This document shows positions 47,038 to 57,654 of a stretch of DNA of 64,000 nt, in pieces. The stretch comes from Rana temporaria (lineage: Eukaryota > Chordata > Amphibia > Anura > Ranidae), in NCBI RefSeq assembly GCF_905171775.1, contig NC_053491.1, positions 108,572,682 through 108,636,681 on the forward strand, read 5' to 3'. The position numbers and the translations under genes were made by a program. Numbering within the stretch: the first letter of the stretch is position 1; each line of letters opens with the position of its first letter. The notes under the pieces are model-generated. The model saw only the letters and a list, made by a program, of their open reading frames with translations. It was not told the DNA's origin and searched no databases.

Positions 47038-47105
47038 TCAGATGTTCATAACCTTTTGGCTTCCTTTGGAGTGACTTTGTAACATACCTGGGACATCTAC
47101 ATTAT

Positions 47106-47836
47106 GGGCCAGATCCACAAAGAACTGACTATCTTTAGGCAGGCGTAGCGTATCTCAGATACACTACGCCGCCGTAACTTAGAGCGGAGGTTCCTTATCC
47201 AGAAAGAATTTGTGCTGTAAGTTACGGCGGCGTAGTGTAAATGTGTCGGTGTAAGGGCGCGAAATTCAAATGACTAAGATGTGGGCATGTTTTATGTTAA
47301 TTCACGTAAATTGCATTTTTTTTTTAACGGCGCATGCGCTGTCCGTGGGGGTATCCCAGTGCGCATGCTCGAAATCACGTCGCAAATAGTCAATGCTTTC
47401 GACGTGAATGTAATTTACGCAAAGCCCTATTCGCGAACGTTTTACGCAAACGACGTAAACGACGAAAAATTTGACGCTGTCCCGACGTCCATACCTAACA
47501 TTGCGTACACCTCATAGAGGCAGGGGTAAAGTTAAGCCGAAAAAAGCCTTACGTAAACGACGTAAAAAAATGCGCCGGGCGGACGTACCTTTGAGAATCG
47601 GCGTATCTAGCTAATTTGCATACTCTACGTGGAAATAAACGGAAGCGCCACCTAGCGGCCAGCGTAAATATGCACCTAAGATCCGACGGTGTACTAAGAC
47701 GTACGTCAGTCAGATCTAGCCCACATTCAGGCGTATCTTGTTTTGTGGATACAAAACAAAGATACAACAGCGCATCGTAGAACTTATGTGGCGTATCAAG
47801 AGATACGCCGCCGTAAGTTCTTTGTGGATCTGGCCC
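47106..47836. mobile_element. Family B element (B6)
   Basis: GGGCCAGATCCACAAAGAAC and GTTCTTTGTGGATCTGGCCC are perfect 20-bp inverted ends, flanked by TAT on both sides (47103-47105, 47837-47839). 731 bp. Sub-ends CTCAGATACACTACGCCGCC and CGCCGCCGTAAG are typical. No coding frame; terminal integrity suggests a young copy. Confidence 0.93.
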
Positions 47837-48957
47837 TATATGTCCCTCTCCTGTGGTGACTGTTTTGGGAGCGCCACATGTTTTGTCATTTTAGTTCAAC
47901 ATATCTAGCTGTATAGACTATTCTATGTTAGATAAAAAAAGAAATCTTCGAAGGGCCTAATCATTTCCAAACAATACAGAAATTCTGAAATGTGATTAAC
48001 ATGATTTATGTTGCTGTAAGGAACTATGATGGATATAGCACTGTATATATGAAGAAAGAAGTAAATGGGTTAATGATATACAAGACCAGAAGTTATTTTC
48101 TCTCACTCCCCTCTGCAAGTGTTGTGTGCACCCCTAGCTGCCGTCCTCCCTCCAAGCACTTTCACTCCAGCTGCCTCTCTGAAATGATGATTTAGCTTCA
48201 TGCTGACGTCCCTGCAAACAATAGTCGCAGATGGGAGGCGGGAACCGGACACACCAACCAAAATGCCTATTATGTCAGGAAGCCGCTCTTCTTTTTTCGT
48301 CGGCTCTTTATGGCTATTAATATTTCCTGCTCCGTACTGAATTATCCTGAAGGTGCCTTTGTTAACCATATTGTAGCCACAAGCCCCATTTTATTTTTTT
48401 ACCCTGTTAATTGTGTTGTGAAAATACAGAGGTCAGTCATAACATTGCAGAGCAGCTCAGGAAATGCATTAATTATCACCGCAATTGCAGTCGTTGCTAA
48501 AGGCGTGTAAAGCGTCACATAGAGCAAGCGTAATCGTCTACAGTTTTCTGTGTTACAATTATGCAGTGAAAGGTCAGCGGCATTCATTTACAGGCATGTT
48601 TATACATACAGATTTTCCTTCAGATGCTGTGTGTGAATTTGCCGTATGGGGAGTTTATAGGATGAAGTCATGTCAGCTGGTAATAAAAGAGATTAGAACA
48701 ACCAGGCAATACAAATGGAGGATTAAAGCAGGACTGAGGGAATCCTGGCTAACTCCAGTCAGTTTAGATTTCAGATTCACAGTGAAGTAAAAAAATTAAC
48801 CCATTATTTACATTACAGACTAGGTAAAAAAAAATGCATAACAGGCAGATGAATGAGAGGACCCCTTCCCCAATTCTGAGAACACGATGAGTTCTTTAAA
48901 AAAAAAATACAAGGAGTGTCGTGACTGGAGAAGAGGACTAAAAGAGGAGGGCAACCT
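47837..48957. other. Low-repeat stretch, possible conserved non-coding element
   Basis: 48190-48620 is free of recognised repeats and reads like conserved vertebrate non-coding DNA: GGAAATGCATTAATTATCAC with homeodomain-type TAATTA, balanced GC, and no long frame. No conservation test was possible. Other parts are AT-rich. Confidence 0.3.
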
Positions 48958-49319
48958 TCAGTTACATAGTTAGTCTGGTTGGAAAAAAGACACAAGTCAA
49001 TCAAGTTCAACCAATAAAAGGAGAAAAAATATATACAATCCTATATACACATTCCTATAACCAAAGGTGATCCAGAGGAAGGCAAAAAAAAACAAAAAAC
49101 AACAAAGCATTATCCAATTTTCTCCAGCAGGGGAATAAATTCCTTCCTGATTCCCCATGAGGCAATCAGATATTCCCTGGATCAAATTTACCTATAAATG
49201 TTAGTATTCAGTTATATTATGTACATTTAGGAAAGTATCCAGGCCTTTTTTAAAGAACTCTACTGAGCTGGCCTGAACCACCTCTGGAGGGAGTCTATTC
49301 CACATTTTCATAGCTCTTA

Positions 49320-49801
49320 GGCCCCGTACACACGACCGAACATGTCTGCTGAAACTGGTCCGCGGACCAGTTTCAGCAGACATGTTTGGCCGTGTGTAGG
49401 CACGAGCGGACCATTTTCGGGCGGATTGGACAGGTTTCCAGCGGACAACTGTTTCCTGGACTTGCTTTAAAACAGTCCGCTGGAAACCTGTCCGCCCGGA
49501 CATGTACGGTCGTCTGTACAGATCTACCGTACATGTCCGAGCGCCCGCCGTCCCTTGCATGCCTCGAATGACTTCGACGCATGCGTGGAAGCATTTAAAA
49601 GGCAGGCCTGCCCACGTCGCCGCGTTATTGCCGCGTCATCGTCGCGGCGATGGCGCGGACACGCCCCGCGTATTGTTTACGCGCGGACTTCTGTTCGATG
49701 GTGTGTACAGCCATCGAACAGAAGTCCCCGGGCAGACATGTACGATGAAAACGGTCCGCGGACCGGTTTCATCGGACATGTCTGCTCGTGAGTACAAGGC
49801 C
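49320..49801. mobile_element. Family D element (D9) with a 48-bp perfect palindrome
   Basis: GGCCCCGTACACACGACCG and CTCGTGAGTACAAGGCC are flanked by TTA on both sides (49317-49319, 49802-49804). 49339-49386 is a perfect 24+24 palindrome centred on GGTCCGCGGACC. The middle is CpG-rich, and a second hairpin GTTCGATGGTGTGTACAGCC/CATCGAAC sits near 49693. 482 bp, no coding frame. Confidence 0.9.
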
Positions 49802-49837
49802 TTACTGTGAAGAAACCTTTCCGTATTTGGAGATTAA

Positions 49838-51070
49838 GGCCCGGATTCACGTAGAAGCGCGCATCTTTGTGCGGGCGTAACATATCCTATTTACGTTACG
49901 CCTCCACAACTTTGACAGGCAAGTGCAGTATTCTCAAACCAAAGTTGCGGCGGCGTAGCGTAAATAGGCCGGCGTAAGCCCGCCTAATTCGAATGTGGAA
50001 GATGTGGGCGTGTGTTATGTAAATTTAATGTGACCCCACGTAAATGATGCTTTTTACGAACTGCGGATGCGCCTTCCGTGAAAGTATGCCAGTGCGCATG
50101 CAAGAAGCCAATGCTTTCAACGTGAACGTAAATGACACACAGCCCTATTCGCGAACGACTTACGCAAACGATGTAAAACGTGAAAAATGTTACGCTGTTC
50201 CGACGTCCATACTTAACATTGGTACGCCTCATCTACGCCTCATATAGCAGGGGTAACTTTACGCCGGGAAAAGCCTAACATAAACGGCGTATCTGTACTG
50301 CATTGGCCGGGCGTACGTTCGTGAATTGGCGTATCTAGCTGATTTACATATTTCTAGGCGTAAATCAGCGTACACGCCCCTAGCGGCCAGCGTAAATATG
50401 CAACTTGGATACGGCGGCGTAAGGGACTTACGCCGGTCGGATCTAATACAAATCTATGCGTAACTGATTCTAAGGCCCCATACTCACGAGCAAACATGTC
50501 TGCTGAAACTGGCCCGCAGGCCAGTTTCAGCAGACATGTTTGGTCGTGTGTGGGCGCGAGCGGGCCGAATTCCAGCAAACATTTGCCCGCCGGGCCTTTT
50601 CCCAGCAGACAAATATTCCTGGACTTGTTTTAAAACAGTCCGCTGGAATTCAGCCCGCTCGGACATGTACGGTCGTCAGTACAGACCTACCGTACATGTC
50701 CAGGCGCCCGCCGTCCCTCGCATGCGTCGAATGACTTCGACGCATGCGTGGAAGCATTTTAAAGGCGGGCCGCCCACGTCGCCGCGTCATTGTCGCGGCG
50801 ACACCGCGTCATCGACGCGGCGACACCGCGGACACGCCCCGCGTATTGTTTACGCGCGGACTTCTGTACGATGGTGTGTACAACCATCGTACAGAAGCCC
50901 TCTGGCAGACATGTATGGTGGAAACGGTCCGACGGACCGCTTTCACCATACATGTTTGTCCGTGTGTACCCGGCCTTAGAATCAGGCGCATAGATACGAC
51001 CCCTCAAACTCAGAGTTACAATGGCATATCTGGAGAATACGCCGGCATAACTCGTACGAGAATCTGCACC
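49838..51070. mobile_element. Family B element (B7), split by D10
   Basis: The left end GGCCCGGATTCACG is intact; the right end GAGAATCTGCACC is degraded. Without D10 it is about 730 bp. The 3-bp duplication is unclear (TAA at the left, ACA or CAA at the right). It sits in the LINE between TTTGGAGATTA and ATCTCTTTTCCTCC. No coding frame. Confidence 0.82.
50474..50975. mobile_element. Family D element (D10), nested in B7
   Basis: GGCCCCATACTCACGAGC and GTCCGTGTGTACCCGGCC are the ends, with TAA and TTA flanks in GATTC...GAATC of the host B element. Close relative of D9, sharing AACATGTCTGCTGAAACTGG, GACGCATGCGTGGAAGCATT and the CGACACCGCG tandem. 502 bp and very CpG-rich. Confidence 0.9.
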
Positions 51071-51122
51071 ACAATCTCTTTTCCTCCAAACGTAAAGTGC
51101 CACCTTGTCCTCTGAGATGACC

Positions 51123-51590
51123 TTAAAGGAGTTGTAAAGGCAGAAGATTTTTTATCTTAATGCATTCTATGCATTAAGATAAAAAACCTTCCGTGTGTAG
51201 CAGCCTCCCCAGCACCCCCAATTACCTACCTGAGCTCCTTCTCTCTACCAGAAATGTCCACAACCCCCTTAGCCATCCAGTACACTCCTCCTGATTGGCT
51301 GCACAGACCAGCGCCGCTATTGTTGGCTCCTGTGGCTGTTAATCAGGGGAGAGAGGGGGTGGGGCCAGGCCGGGGCTCCGTGTCTAATTTGATACAAGGA
51401 GCTCTGACTCGGCTTGGATGATAAGCTGCTGGCTGAGGGGCACTCCAAGAAGGGAGGGGCTAGGAGCAGCAAAGAGGGACCCGAGAAGAGGAGGATCTGG
51501 GCTGCTCTGTGTAAAACCAACTGCACAGAGGAGGTAAGTATAACATGTTTGTTACTTAAAAAAAAAAGCAAGCCTTTACAATCACTTTAA
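51123..51590. mobile_element. Family F element in the LINE
   Basis: TTAAAGGAGTTGTAAAGGC and GCCTTTACAATCACTTTAA are clean inverted ends on TTAA, inside LINE sequence reading GACC-TTAA-AGTGAATAAC. The hairpin ATCTTAATGCATTCTATGC/GCATTAAGAT lies at 51155-51183. 468 bp, no coding frame. Confidence 0.88.
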
Positions 51591-51874
51591 AGTGAATAAC
51601 TCAACACAAAATTCACTATATGAACCTCTTATGTATTTATTCATGTTGATAATTTCCCCCCTTAATTTCTTTTTCTCAAGAGAGTATAAATTCAGTTCCT
51701 CTAATCTTTTCTCATAGCTGAGCTCCTCCATACCTCTTATCAGTTTGGTTGCTCTTCTCTCCAGTTCTCCAATATCTTTTTTGTGAACTGGTGCACAAAA
51801 CTGAACAGATGAGGTCTATACTTCTCTTAATATAATACCAATGCACCTGCTTTTTAGCATGCTACAACACCCAA

Positions 51875-52158
51875 TAAGGTCTTATTCACACAGGTGTACT
51901 GATCCCATACCTACCCATGCAAAGAACCATCTTCACCTGCATAGGATGCACAGGTGATCCATGCAGCCATGTTCAGTCTGTTCAAATCAATGACAGTCAG
52001 GCGGCTGCATGGACCTACACAAATGTGCAGTTGAGAATGCTACTGAACACCTGTCCAGGATGCCTGCATGAGGCTGCATGGATCACGTGTGAATCCTACA
52101 TGGCTGAGGTTGGCCCTTCACACGGGTGGATTGGTACATCTGTGTGAATGAGGTTTTA
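51875..52158. mobile_element. Short inverted-repeat element (AAGGTCTTATTCACACAG ends)
   Basis: TAAGGTCTTATTCACACAGG at the left mirrors CTGTGTGAATGAGGTTTTA at the right, about 17 bp. 284 bp with no coding frame. The terminal CACAC resembles the D family and the 7613 element. No clear duplication. Confidence 0.65.
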
Positions 52159-52718
52159 TGGCATACAATAAATTATGGTGTACTGTGTTGCTAAAAATTA
52201 AACACACACCCCAAATGTAAATGGGACCCCTATGAGTGAGGTCCTGACTTTTTTCATCGGAAATTCCGATCGTGTGTACGAGGCATAAGACATACTTAAA
52301 AGTAAGTTGCATCAAAGATCCCTGTCGGCTGTCCATGTGCAGAGCTATAGTTCTGGGGGGATTTCTGAGGTTTAGAGGGGTCAGAGTGTTGGGGGGACAT
52401 TTAGGGTGTAGATAGGTCAGTGTGCTGGGGGGATGTCTGGGGTGTAGAGGGGTTAGAGTGCCGGGGAGGCATCAATCTAGCAGATATATTATATGCAACA
52501 GGACAGCTTTGTTACTTTATGTATGTAGTAATTTCCCACTGTTTATTTGCTGTACAGAATGATTGTTCATGTAGTTAATGCAGAGCTTCACCCAAAAGGG
52601 GAAGCTTCACTTGTCTGCCTCCTACCTACTTGATGTCTGTTTACATGTGCTACCTCCATTGTAGGGGCCCCAGAGCATTACTTTGCCCAGGGGTCCATGA
52701 TGCTATTAAGATGGCCCT
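52159..52718. other. Unannotated stretch with a family D fragment
   Basis: 52247-52288 (CATCGGAAATTCCGATCGTG then TGTACGAGGCATAAG) is a right-end fragment of the D11 subtype. About 52350-52480 contains GGGGGGATTTCTGAGGTTTAG-type units, a weak 50-60-bp tandem. Confidence 0.5.
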
Positions 52719-53037
52719 GATGGCTTTTTTTCCTCAAACAATAGGTGCTGGAACTTAACCATGGCCCCACAAAACCCCTCCCCCTACACACGCCCTCCAA
52801 ATCACATCAAATAGGGTATGTGGTAAGTCAAATTTCACGAAAACACAAAACAGTAGGAGGGTCTTAAAGGGGTTTTAAATACCAGGATTGCATTACATGC
52901 AGGGTGCAGAGCTGTCACTTGTAAACACAGAAACCAGACTTCTGTGTTTACAAGTGATTGTGATGCGCAGGCACCATAGGGGCCGAGCCAGAGGTGGTGG
53001 AACTGAATTCCACTGAGTTCCCCCTGAAAAAAAGCCT
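52719..53037. mobile_element. Degraded relative of the hAT-like element at 42806
   Basis: GATGGCTTTTTTTCCTC and CCCCCTGAAAAAAAGCC, with GGTGCTGGAACT near the left end and GAACTGAATTCCACTGAG near the right, match the 42806 element's ends. Duplicated flanks are no longer visible. 319 bp. Confidence 0.7.
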
Positions 53038-53137
53038 TGATTACTCCATTATGTATTTCCATTAGGCACATGTCTTGGGTAAAATGCTAAGAGTAGCTCA
53101 GCAGCAAAGTGCACCTTAGTTCATGCTTTGTTATATT

Positions 53138-53830
53138 GGGCCATATTCTCAAATAATTTACGCAGGCGTATCAGCAGATACGCCGACGTAAGTCCGATCC
53201 TATGTTTAAGTGTATTCTCAAACTGAGATACACTTAAACATGCTTAAGATATGACGGCCTGCGCCGTTGTATCTTAGGCTGCAATATTTACGCTGAACAC
53301 TAGGTGGCGGTCAGCGTAGAATATGCAAATGACTAGTCACGCCGATTCTCTAACGTACGCTTGCCCGCCGTAGTGTTTTAACGTTGTTTCCGTAAGCGAT
53401 ACGCGGCGTAAAGATAAAGATGCCCCCTAGGTGGCGTACTCAATGTTAAGTATGGCCGTCGATCCCGCGTCGAAATTTTAAAATTTAACGTTGTTTGCGT
53501 AAGTCGTCCGTGAATGGCGCTCGACGCCATTTACGTTACAGTCAAAACAAATGACGTCCGTGAGACGTCATTTAGCGCAATGCACGTCGGGTAATTTACC
53601 CGACGGAGCATGCGCATTACGATCGGCGCGGGAGCGCGCCTAATTTAAATGATCCACGCCCCCTACCAGGATCATTTGAATTAGGAGGGCTTGCGCGGGT
53701 GGACTTTACGCGACGCCGCCGCAAGTTTACAGGTAAGTGGTTTGGGAATCAGGCACTTGCCACTTAAACTTGCGGCGGCGTAACGTAAAGGACATACGTT
53801 CCGCCGCCTCAGATCTATAAGAAATGCCCC
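53138..53830. mobile_element. Family B element (B8)
   Basis: GGGCCATATTCTCA and the weaker right end AAGAAATGCCCC are flanked by ATT on both sides (53135-53137, 53831-53833). 693 bp. A GAATGGCGCTCGACGCCATT hairpin and a GATACGCCGACGTAAG block identify the family. No coding frame. Confidence 0.82.
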
Positions 53831-54636
53831 ATTATGTCTAACTGCTTCTCCATATTGGTGGATATATTCCAAAAAAAGGTGTGCAGAGAATGCAAAGAGG
53901 AGTCACAAAGATTGATGCAGCTCATCCATAAACCATCCATTTTTGTTCTCTTTAATTTGTATTTGTTTATACAAATGTCAGCAAAACATATAATGCATGA
54001 AAAAAATGTGTTCAAGTTGTCAAGGTAAAAATTAATGCTGTATGTAATTGAGTTGGTGACAAAATGGATAGAAAATGTATAAAAGGTCATCATCATTTGC
54101 ATGGTGAGGCAAAACATATGCACAAGGCCAACCACATTAAACTGAAGGTCATATATTCATATTTCAATCTTCTTATATATATTTTCTGATGAAAGAAACC
54201 ATTGTTACTTGATAAATGGCCTTGTAAGCTTTTGAAAGCCATTGTCATTATTATTAAGCCCTCGAGTCACATGTATTGATTGCATGTATAACATCTATCT
54301 ATATAACATACTTTAACAGCCTAGCGTATGCACGTTTTCCTCTCTAAACATAAACACGGGTAGTATGTGAACCAACACATATGTGCAGACTATTTACATA
54401 CAGTATCTCACACAAGAGTGCTCCCCTCACATTTTTGAGGGGTGTACTCACTTTTGTTGCCAGTGGTTTAGATATTAATGGATGTGTGTTGAGTTATTTT
54501 GAGAGGACAGCAAATTTACACTGTTATACAAGCTGAACACTCACTACTTTACATTGCAGCAAAGTGTCATTTCTTCAGTGTCACATGAAAAGATACAGTA
54601 GAATAAAATATTTACAAAAATGTGAGGCGTGTACTC
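53831..54636. other. Unannotated stretch
   Basis: AT-rich sequence. CATTTTTGAGGGGTGTACTC near 54430 is a phrase common in old Tc1-type ends, but no paired end is found. Confidence 0.4.
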
Positions 54637-55160
54637 CAGTGGCGGCTGGTGCTCAATATTTTTTGGGGAGGCGCAAACAAATTGAAAAATTCTGAAAAAA
54701 AAAAACATTAATTGCATCCTCACTGTGCCCATCAAACACAGCCACTGTGCTCATAACAAAGTGCACATGTGCAAATTGCATAAGTGAATAATAAAATAAC
54801 TTGATGTGGAGATAAAGTCAAAAATGTCCTCTGAAGAGTAATATATAAAGTCCTCTGAAGAGTAATATATAAAATATCTTAAATCTTCTAATTGTGCAAA
54901 AAAAAATGCAATGTGCAAAAAATGTGTGTCATTCTTTCTTCTGTGCAGAGGTAAAATTAAGGTGCAAAACGATTTCTTCTTATCCATGCAGTACACTTCT
55001 GTGCATAAATATTCAAGTTGAAGTGCAGAGTGATATCTCCTCCTCCGTGCAGCACGCTATAGTAATAGATGGCCTCTTACCTCACAGCTGTAAGGTAACA
55101 GCGTGTATGTAAAGATCACGGATATTTCCTCTATTTGTCCTGATGGTAATCAAACTCCTA
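54637..55160. mobile_element. hAT-like left end with truncated interior
   Basis: CAGTGGCGGCTGGTGCTC followed by TTTTTTGGGGAGGCGCAAAC is a hAT-type left end I recognise from other amphibian repeats. A matching right end is not visible before 55160. A perfect 24-bp tandem duplication starting GTCCTCTGAAGAGTAATATA lies at 54826-54873. Confidence 0.5.
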
Positions 55161-55749
55161 ATAAAGTGGTTGTAAACCCTGTACAACCACTTTTACCTAC
55201 AGGTAAGCCTAGATTAAGGCTTACCTCCACGGTTTAGGAGATATTTACAAAAATGATGGGCTCTGACATCTACGGCGCTTGCACCTTAGCCAACGGCGCA
55301 GATGCACTTTAGCAATGGCGATCCTGCTGTTCCTAAAGGAGGCCGTGCCGTGACTGGCGGCTTCGGTGTTTACATGGGACAATAGTTAGCGGGACAGCAG
55401 AGGATCAGAGACAGAGGTGGCGGAACAGATTTCTGCTATATTCCAGCTAAATAAAAGACCTGGCTGTACATAAATGAATAAAAGCTGACCATTAAAAGCA
55501 CCCCTGTTAGTGTAAAATGGTTTGTCTCAACCTTCTAACTGCTGCTTTTGCTGGACAGCTTGGACTGTTAAAGTAAGTTAAAGAATAAAAGAATTACTGT
55601 CCAGATTACCAGATAATATTAAAGGAAAAAAAAAAGAAAAAAAAAGAAAACAAATGCAGCCACCACACCTAAGGATTGGTAAAGTGCACTATAATAATTA
55701 CTTTTTTTGGATTTATTATTGCTTTAAATTTTCAAAAAAAAACAAACTA
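55161..55749. mobile_element. Family F-related left end and flanking DNA
   Basis: TAAAGTGGTTGTAAACCC (about 55162) opens an F-type fragment, with CTACAGGTAAGCC and the AGGAGATATTTACA hairpin part shared with 20405-20590 in inverse orientation. The right end is missing. From about 55440 the sequence is unrecognised. Confidence 0.5.
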
Positions 55750-56690
55750 CCGTATTTATCGGTGAATAACACACACTTGTTTCCCCTTAAAATCAGGGGG
55801 AAATCCTGGGTGCGTGTTATACGCCAATCCCCGCTGTCTGTGAGGGGAAGAGGAGCGAGTGCCGCCGATACACATAGCCGAGTGTACTGTGTACTCGGCT
55901 AGGCTCAGCTCCACTCGCAGTCACACCCAGTCCCGCCATTGGACCTGTGTTATGTCCATCATAGGAGCCTGGCCAAGGGGTGGGACTGCGAGAGGAGCCG
56001 AGTACTGCCGAGTACACAGGACATCCGGTTCTGTCTATCTCAGCGCCGTGGCCGTAGTTTTAAATGATCATGCTACAAGGACACCAGGCAAGGCTGCAAG
56101 GACACTGTGCAAGGCAGCAAATGACACTGGGCAAGGCTGCAAATGACACTGGGCAAGGCTGCAATGACACTGGACAAGGCTGCAAATGACACTGGGCAAG
56201 GCTGCAAATGACACTGGGCAAGGCTGCAAATGACACTGGGCAAGGCTGCAAATGACACTGGGCAAGGCTGCAAATGACACTGGGCAAGGCTGCAATGACA
56301 CTGGACAAGGCTGCAAATGACACTGGGCAAGGCTGCAAATGACACTGGGCAAGGCTGCAAATGACACTGGGCAAGGCTGCGAATGACACTGGGCAAGGCT
56401 ATAATGACACTGGGCAAGGCTGCAATGACACGTGGCAAGGCTGCAAATGACACTGGGCAAGGCTGCAATGACACTGGGCAAAGCTGCAAATGACACTGGG
56501 CAAGGCTGCAATGACACTGGGCAAGGCTGCAAATGACACTGGGCAAGGCTGCAATGACACTGGGCAAGGCTGCAAATGACACTGGGCAAGGCTGCAAATG
56601 ACACTGGGCAAGGCTGCAAATGACACTGATCTTTCTGCAACGATGAACAAGGCTGAAGATGGACACTGATAAGGCTGCATTGATAGGCAT
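55750..56690. mobile_element. Truncated inverted-repeat element carrying a minisatellite
   Basis: TACCGTATTTATCGGTGAAT then AACACACACTTG is a known type of element end (CCGTATTTATCGGCGTATAA-like), but only the left terminus is here. Its GC-rich interior includes the inverted pair GCCGAGTGTACTGTGTACTC and GAGTACACAGGACATCC. The 56085-56636 part is minisatellite; no right end follows. Confidence 0.6.
56085..56636. repeat. Minisatellite, 21/22-bp GGCAAGGCTGCAAATGACACT units
   Basis: About 25 units of GGGCAAGGCTGCAAATGACACT (22 bp) occur, some with one A missing (21 bp). Variants include TGGACAAGG, CGTGGCAAGG and GGCTATAATG. The mixed 21/22 register opens frames of 100-205 codons in three minus-strand frames; these are artefacts. 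Confidence 0.97.
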
Positions 56691-57281
56691 TTAAATGTCC
56701 TTGAGCTACAGAAAAGTAAATTCACAGGTTGATCTTTGCACTACATTTATGAACTACAAGAACTGCACAGACAGCAGGATTCTCGTGACGGCTCCATCCC
56801 CCTGGAGGGAAAAGAAGAGGAAGGCTTGTGACGTAAAAGAACAAGAAGTGATTTATAAAATTATTCCTACCACTGAAATATTAGAAATAGGTTGTTTTAC
56901 ACTTTGCTTTATTTCACAGACATAAAATTAACCAGATTCATTTTTATATGATGTCCTGCCAATGCTCCATAATGTATAATTTCGGAATAAACTATTATAT
57001 CAACAGATTGTTTCTAGCACTTTTGTCAAAAAAAAAAGAAAACCCACACATGTATGCCAGAGAAAAATCTATCTCTGCGTGAAACAGGTGGGTGCCATGG
57101 GAACAGGGTGTCAGGTATAATTTTTATCTTAATAGTCAATTGAAATATCTTAGTCTGCAATGCTGAAAGCACTTTGTGTCTGTAGTTGAAGTGAACTAGT
57201 GGGGTGTGTAAGGCTGTATGACATATACTTTTACTTCTCAATCCCAGTATGCAATCTCCATGCAGCTTACTCTCACTCTTA
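56691..57281. other. Unannotated stretch
   Basis: No element ends or gene recognised. AT-rich from about 56930. Confidence 0.45.
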
Positions 57282-57654
57282 TGCTTTGTATACACGATCG
57301 GAATTATCCGATGAAAAAAGTCTGACAGATTTTTTTCATCGGATGTGTGTGTGCCCCATGGGAGTTTTTCCTTCGGAAATTCCGACGGACAAAGAAAGAG
57401 AAAATGGAAATTCCATTCGTCTGTATGGAACTCCGAAGGAGAAAAACAACATGCATTCTCAGAATAAAGTTGACGCATGCTCGGAAGCATTGAACTTAAT
57501 TTTTCTCGGCTCGTCCTAGTGTTGTACGTCACTGCGTTCTTCACGGTCCGAATTTGGTGTGACAGTGTGTATGCAAGTCAGCTTGAAAGGAATTCCGTCG
57601 GAAAAATCCCTCAGAGTTTATCCCGATGGAAATTCCAATCGTGTGTACAAGGCA
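57282..57654. mobile_element. Family D element (D11), GGAATTCCGATG core
   Basis: TGCTTTGTATACACGATCGG and CCAATCGTGTGTACAAGGCA are imperfect ends. The core repeats ATCCGATGAAAAAAGTC/TTTTTTCATCGGAT and GGAAATTCCGACGG. The middle block GACGCATGCTCGGAAGCATT, followed by GAACTTAATTTTTCTCGGC, is shared with D7. 373 bp. Confidence 0.85.

Larger units (their letters stand above)
48958..51875 (-). pseudogene. Jockey-like LINE 3' end, interrupted by four elements
   Basis: On the minus strand the coding tail begins near 51790 with ERRATKLIRGMEELSYEKRL, then NLYSLEKKKLRGEI, and ends near 49330-49201 with WNRLPPEVVQASSVEFFKKG and a stop at 49201-49203. A 3' UTR follows and ends in TTGAACTTGATTGACTTGTG, then CCAACCAGACTAACTATG at 48958, the same tail as the LINE at 23584-24512. 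It is cut by D9 (49320-49801), B7 (49838-51070, itself holding D10) and F (51123-51590). Reverse-transcriptase and endonuclease domains are absent. The family is CR1/L2/jockey-type; the exact clade is not determined. Confidence 0.85.

Noticed and set aside
49502..51115. Frames of 100-147 codons across D9, B7 and D10
   Set aside because: GC-rich inverted-repeat DNA opens long frames on both strands; reading matches element structure, not proteins.
56068..56725. Four long minus-strand frames over the minisatellite
   Set aside because: They are simple translations of a 21/22-bp repeat with no stop in any register and no transcript evidence.
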